Shown: positions 63,679 through 64,000 of the stretch, piece by piece | Numbering within the stretch: the stretch's first letter is position 1 | How the letters are laid out: the number at the start of each line of letters is the position of its first letter | Assembly (NCBI GenBank): GCA_027485645.1 | Contig: JAIXQR010000002.1 | Span: forward strand, 248,001 to 312,000 | Reading direction: 5' to 3' | DNA from: a bacterium | Lineage (GTDB): Bacteria > Armatimonadota > Fimbriimonadia > Fimbriimonadales > Fimbriimonadaceae | Length of the DNA: 64,000 bases | Translations under genes and position numbers: made by a program | Notes under the pieces: generated by a model | The model's input: the letters and a program-made list of their open reading frames with translations, nothing else | What the model was told of the DNA's origin: nothing | Databases searched by the model: none

Positions 63679-64000
63679 TTAACCGACCGGGAGTACGGTG
63701 GCCGCAGGGAAACGTCCCAAGTGCTCTTCTGGCACGCGAAATGATCGTCCGGCTTTGGCAGCCATTCGCGCAATTTGGTCCATGCCGCCGCCGATTCCGA
63801 GATGAACAAAGTCGGTCCGATGGGCCAAGCTGGCGATCAGTCGATCGCGCACTTTGTTGTTCACCCCGACAAAATCGGCCTCTGGCCGGAACGGCGTTAC
63901 TACCAAATCGGTCAAGGGGTCGAACTCGTACCGCCACAATCGTGCGGCCCGAAACGGCTCGTTCTTGAGGTCGTCGCCAAGAACCCGGAACAGCCCACGA
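63679..64000 (-). CDS. Partial protein of unknown function, cut by the window edge
   Basis: The last 106 codons of a minus-strand gene whose 5' end lies past the window. The frame has no stop up to base 64000 (the edge reads RGLFRVLGDDLKNEPFRAA). It contains VHLGIGGGMDQIARMAA, but I cannot assign a family. It ends 27 bases upstream of the tRNA-Ser 5' end. Confidence 0.6.
   Translation of the reverse strand, partial: RGLFRVLGDDLKNEPFRAARLWRYEFDPLTDLVVTPFRPEADFVGVNNKVRDRLIASLAHRTDFVHLGIGGGMDQIARMAAKAGRSFRVPEEHLGRFPAATVLPVG

Overview
This 64 kb chromosomal window is about 57% GC by eye, and almost every gene is a normal, complete housekeeping or surface gene. The gene mix suggests a diderm soil bacterium of the Armatimonadota (Fimbriimonas-like), though no marker here proves it. 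Pointers are Planctomycetes-style surface proteins (DUF1592/1588/1585 cytochrome with DUF1552, DUF1800), PEP-CTERM proteins, outer-membrane beta-barrels ending in Phe, alpha-L-rhamnosidases and an archaeal-type prolyl-tRNA synthetase. Many genes have a TANNNT-like -10 hexamer only 5-7 bases before the start codon, the mark of leaderless mRNAs.

Layout. 1-5487 is mostly minus strand: an AT-rich stretch without genes, a DEAD-box RNA helicase, a TetR regulator with the SDR it probably controls, an aldo/keto reductase and a sugar-phosphate-isomerase-like TIM barrel. 5553-9207 is a tightly coupled three-gene operon of a serine alpha/beta hydrolase, a caspase-like cysteine protease and an unrecognised partner; this is the best candidate for an undescribed system. 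9255-12961 encodes the haem/PA14/DUF1592 protein and its Tat-exported DUF1552 partner. 12958-28819 holds uvrB, an outer-membrane CBM9-like barrel, a B12-binding/activation half of methionine synthase, ilvA-tag, a C-terminal half of carB, hsp20-lon, and an MFS exporter divergent from a glycosyltransferase. 28812-36357 is a rhamnoside-degradation locus: two GH78-type enzymes and a divergent six-hairpin-like protein.

36463-43889 carries tRNA-Cys, scpA-scpB, a D,D-carboxypeptidase, rluB, a MoxR ATPase with its DUF2201/VWA partner, and dus. 44060-53605 has secreted and surface proteins: a beta-propeller-like protein, a transglutaminase-like protein, CvfB, a monohaem protein, a YgiC/YgiB-like pair, DUF1800 and a lipoprotein esterase. 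53779-56831 is a tandem array of PEP-CTERM proteins, three of them paralogues. 56898-64000 holds an Hpt protein, proS, hisS, a small envelope block (barrel, coiled coil, J-like domain), mutY, tRNA-Ser and a gene cut by the window edge.

Two usually single-chain enzymes, CarB and MetH, appear here only as their C-terminal halves, each beside an unrelated gene, which implies genuinely split genes. No CRISPR array, insertion sequence, prophage or rRNA was found.
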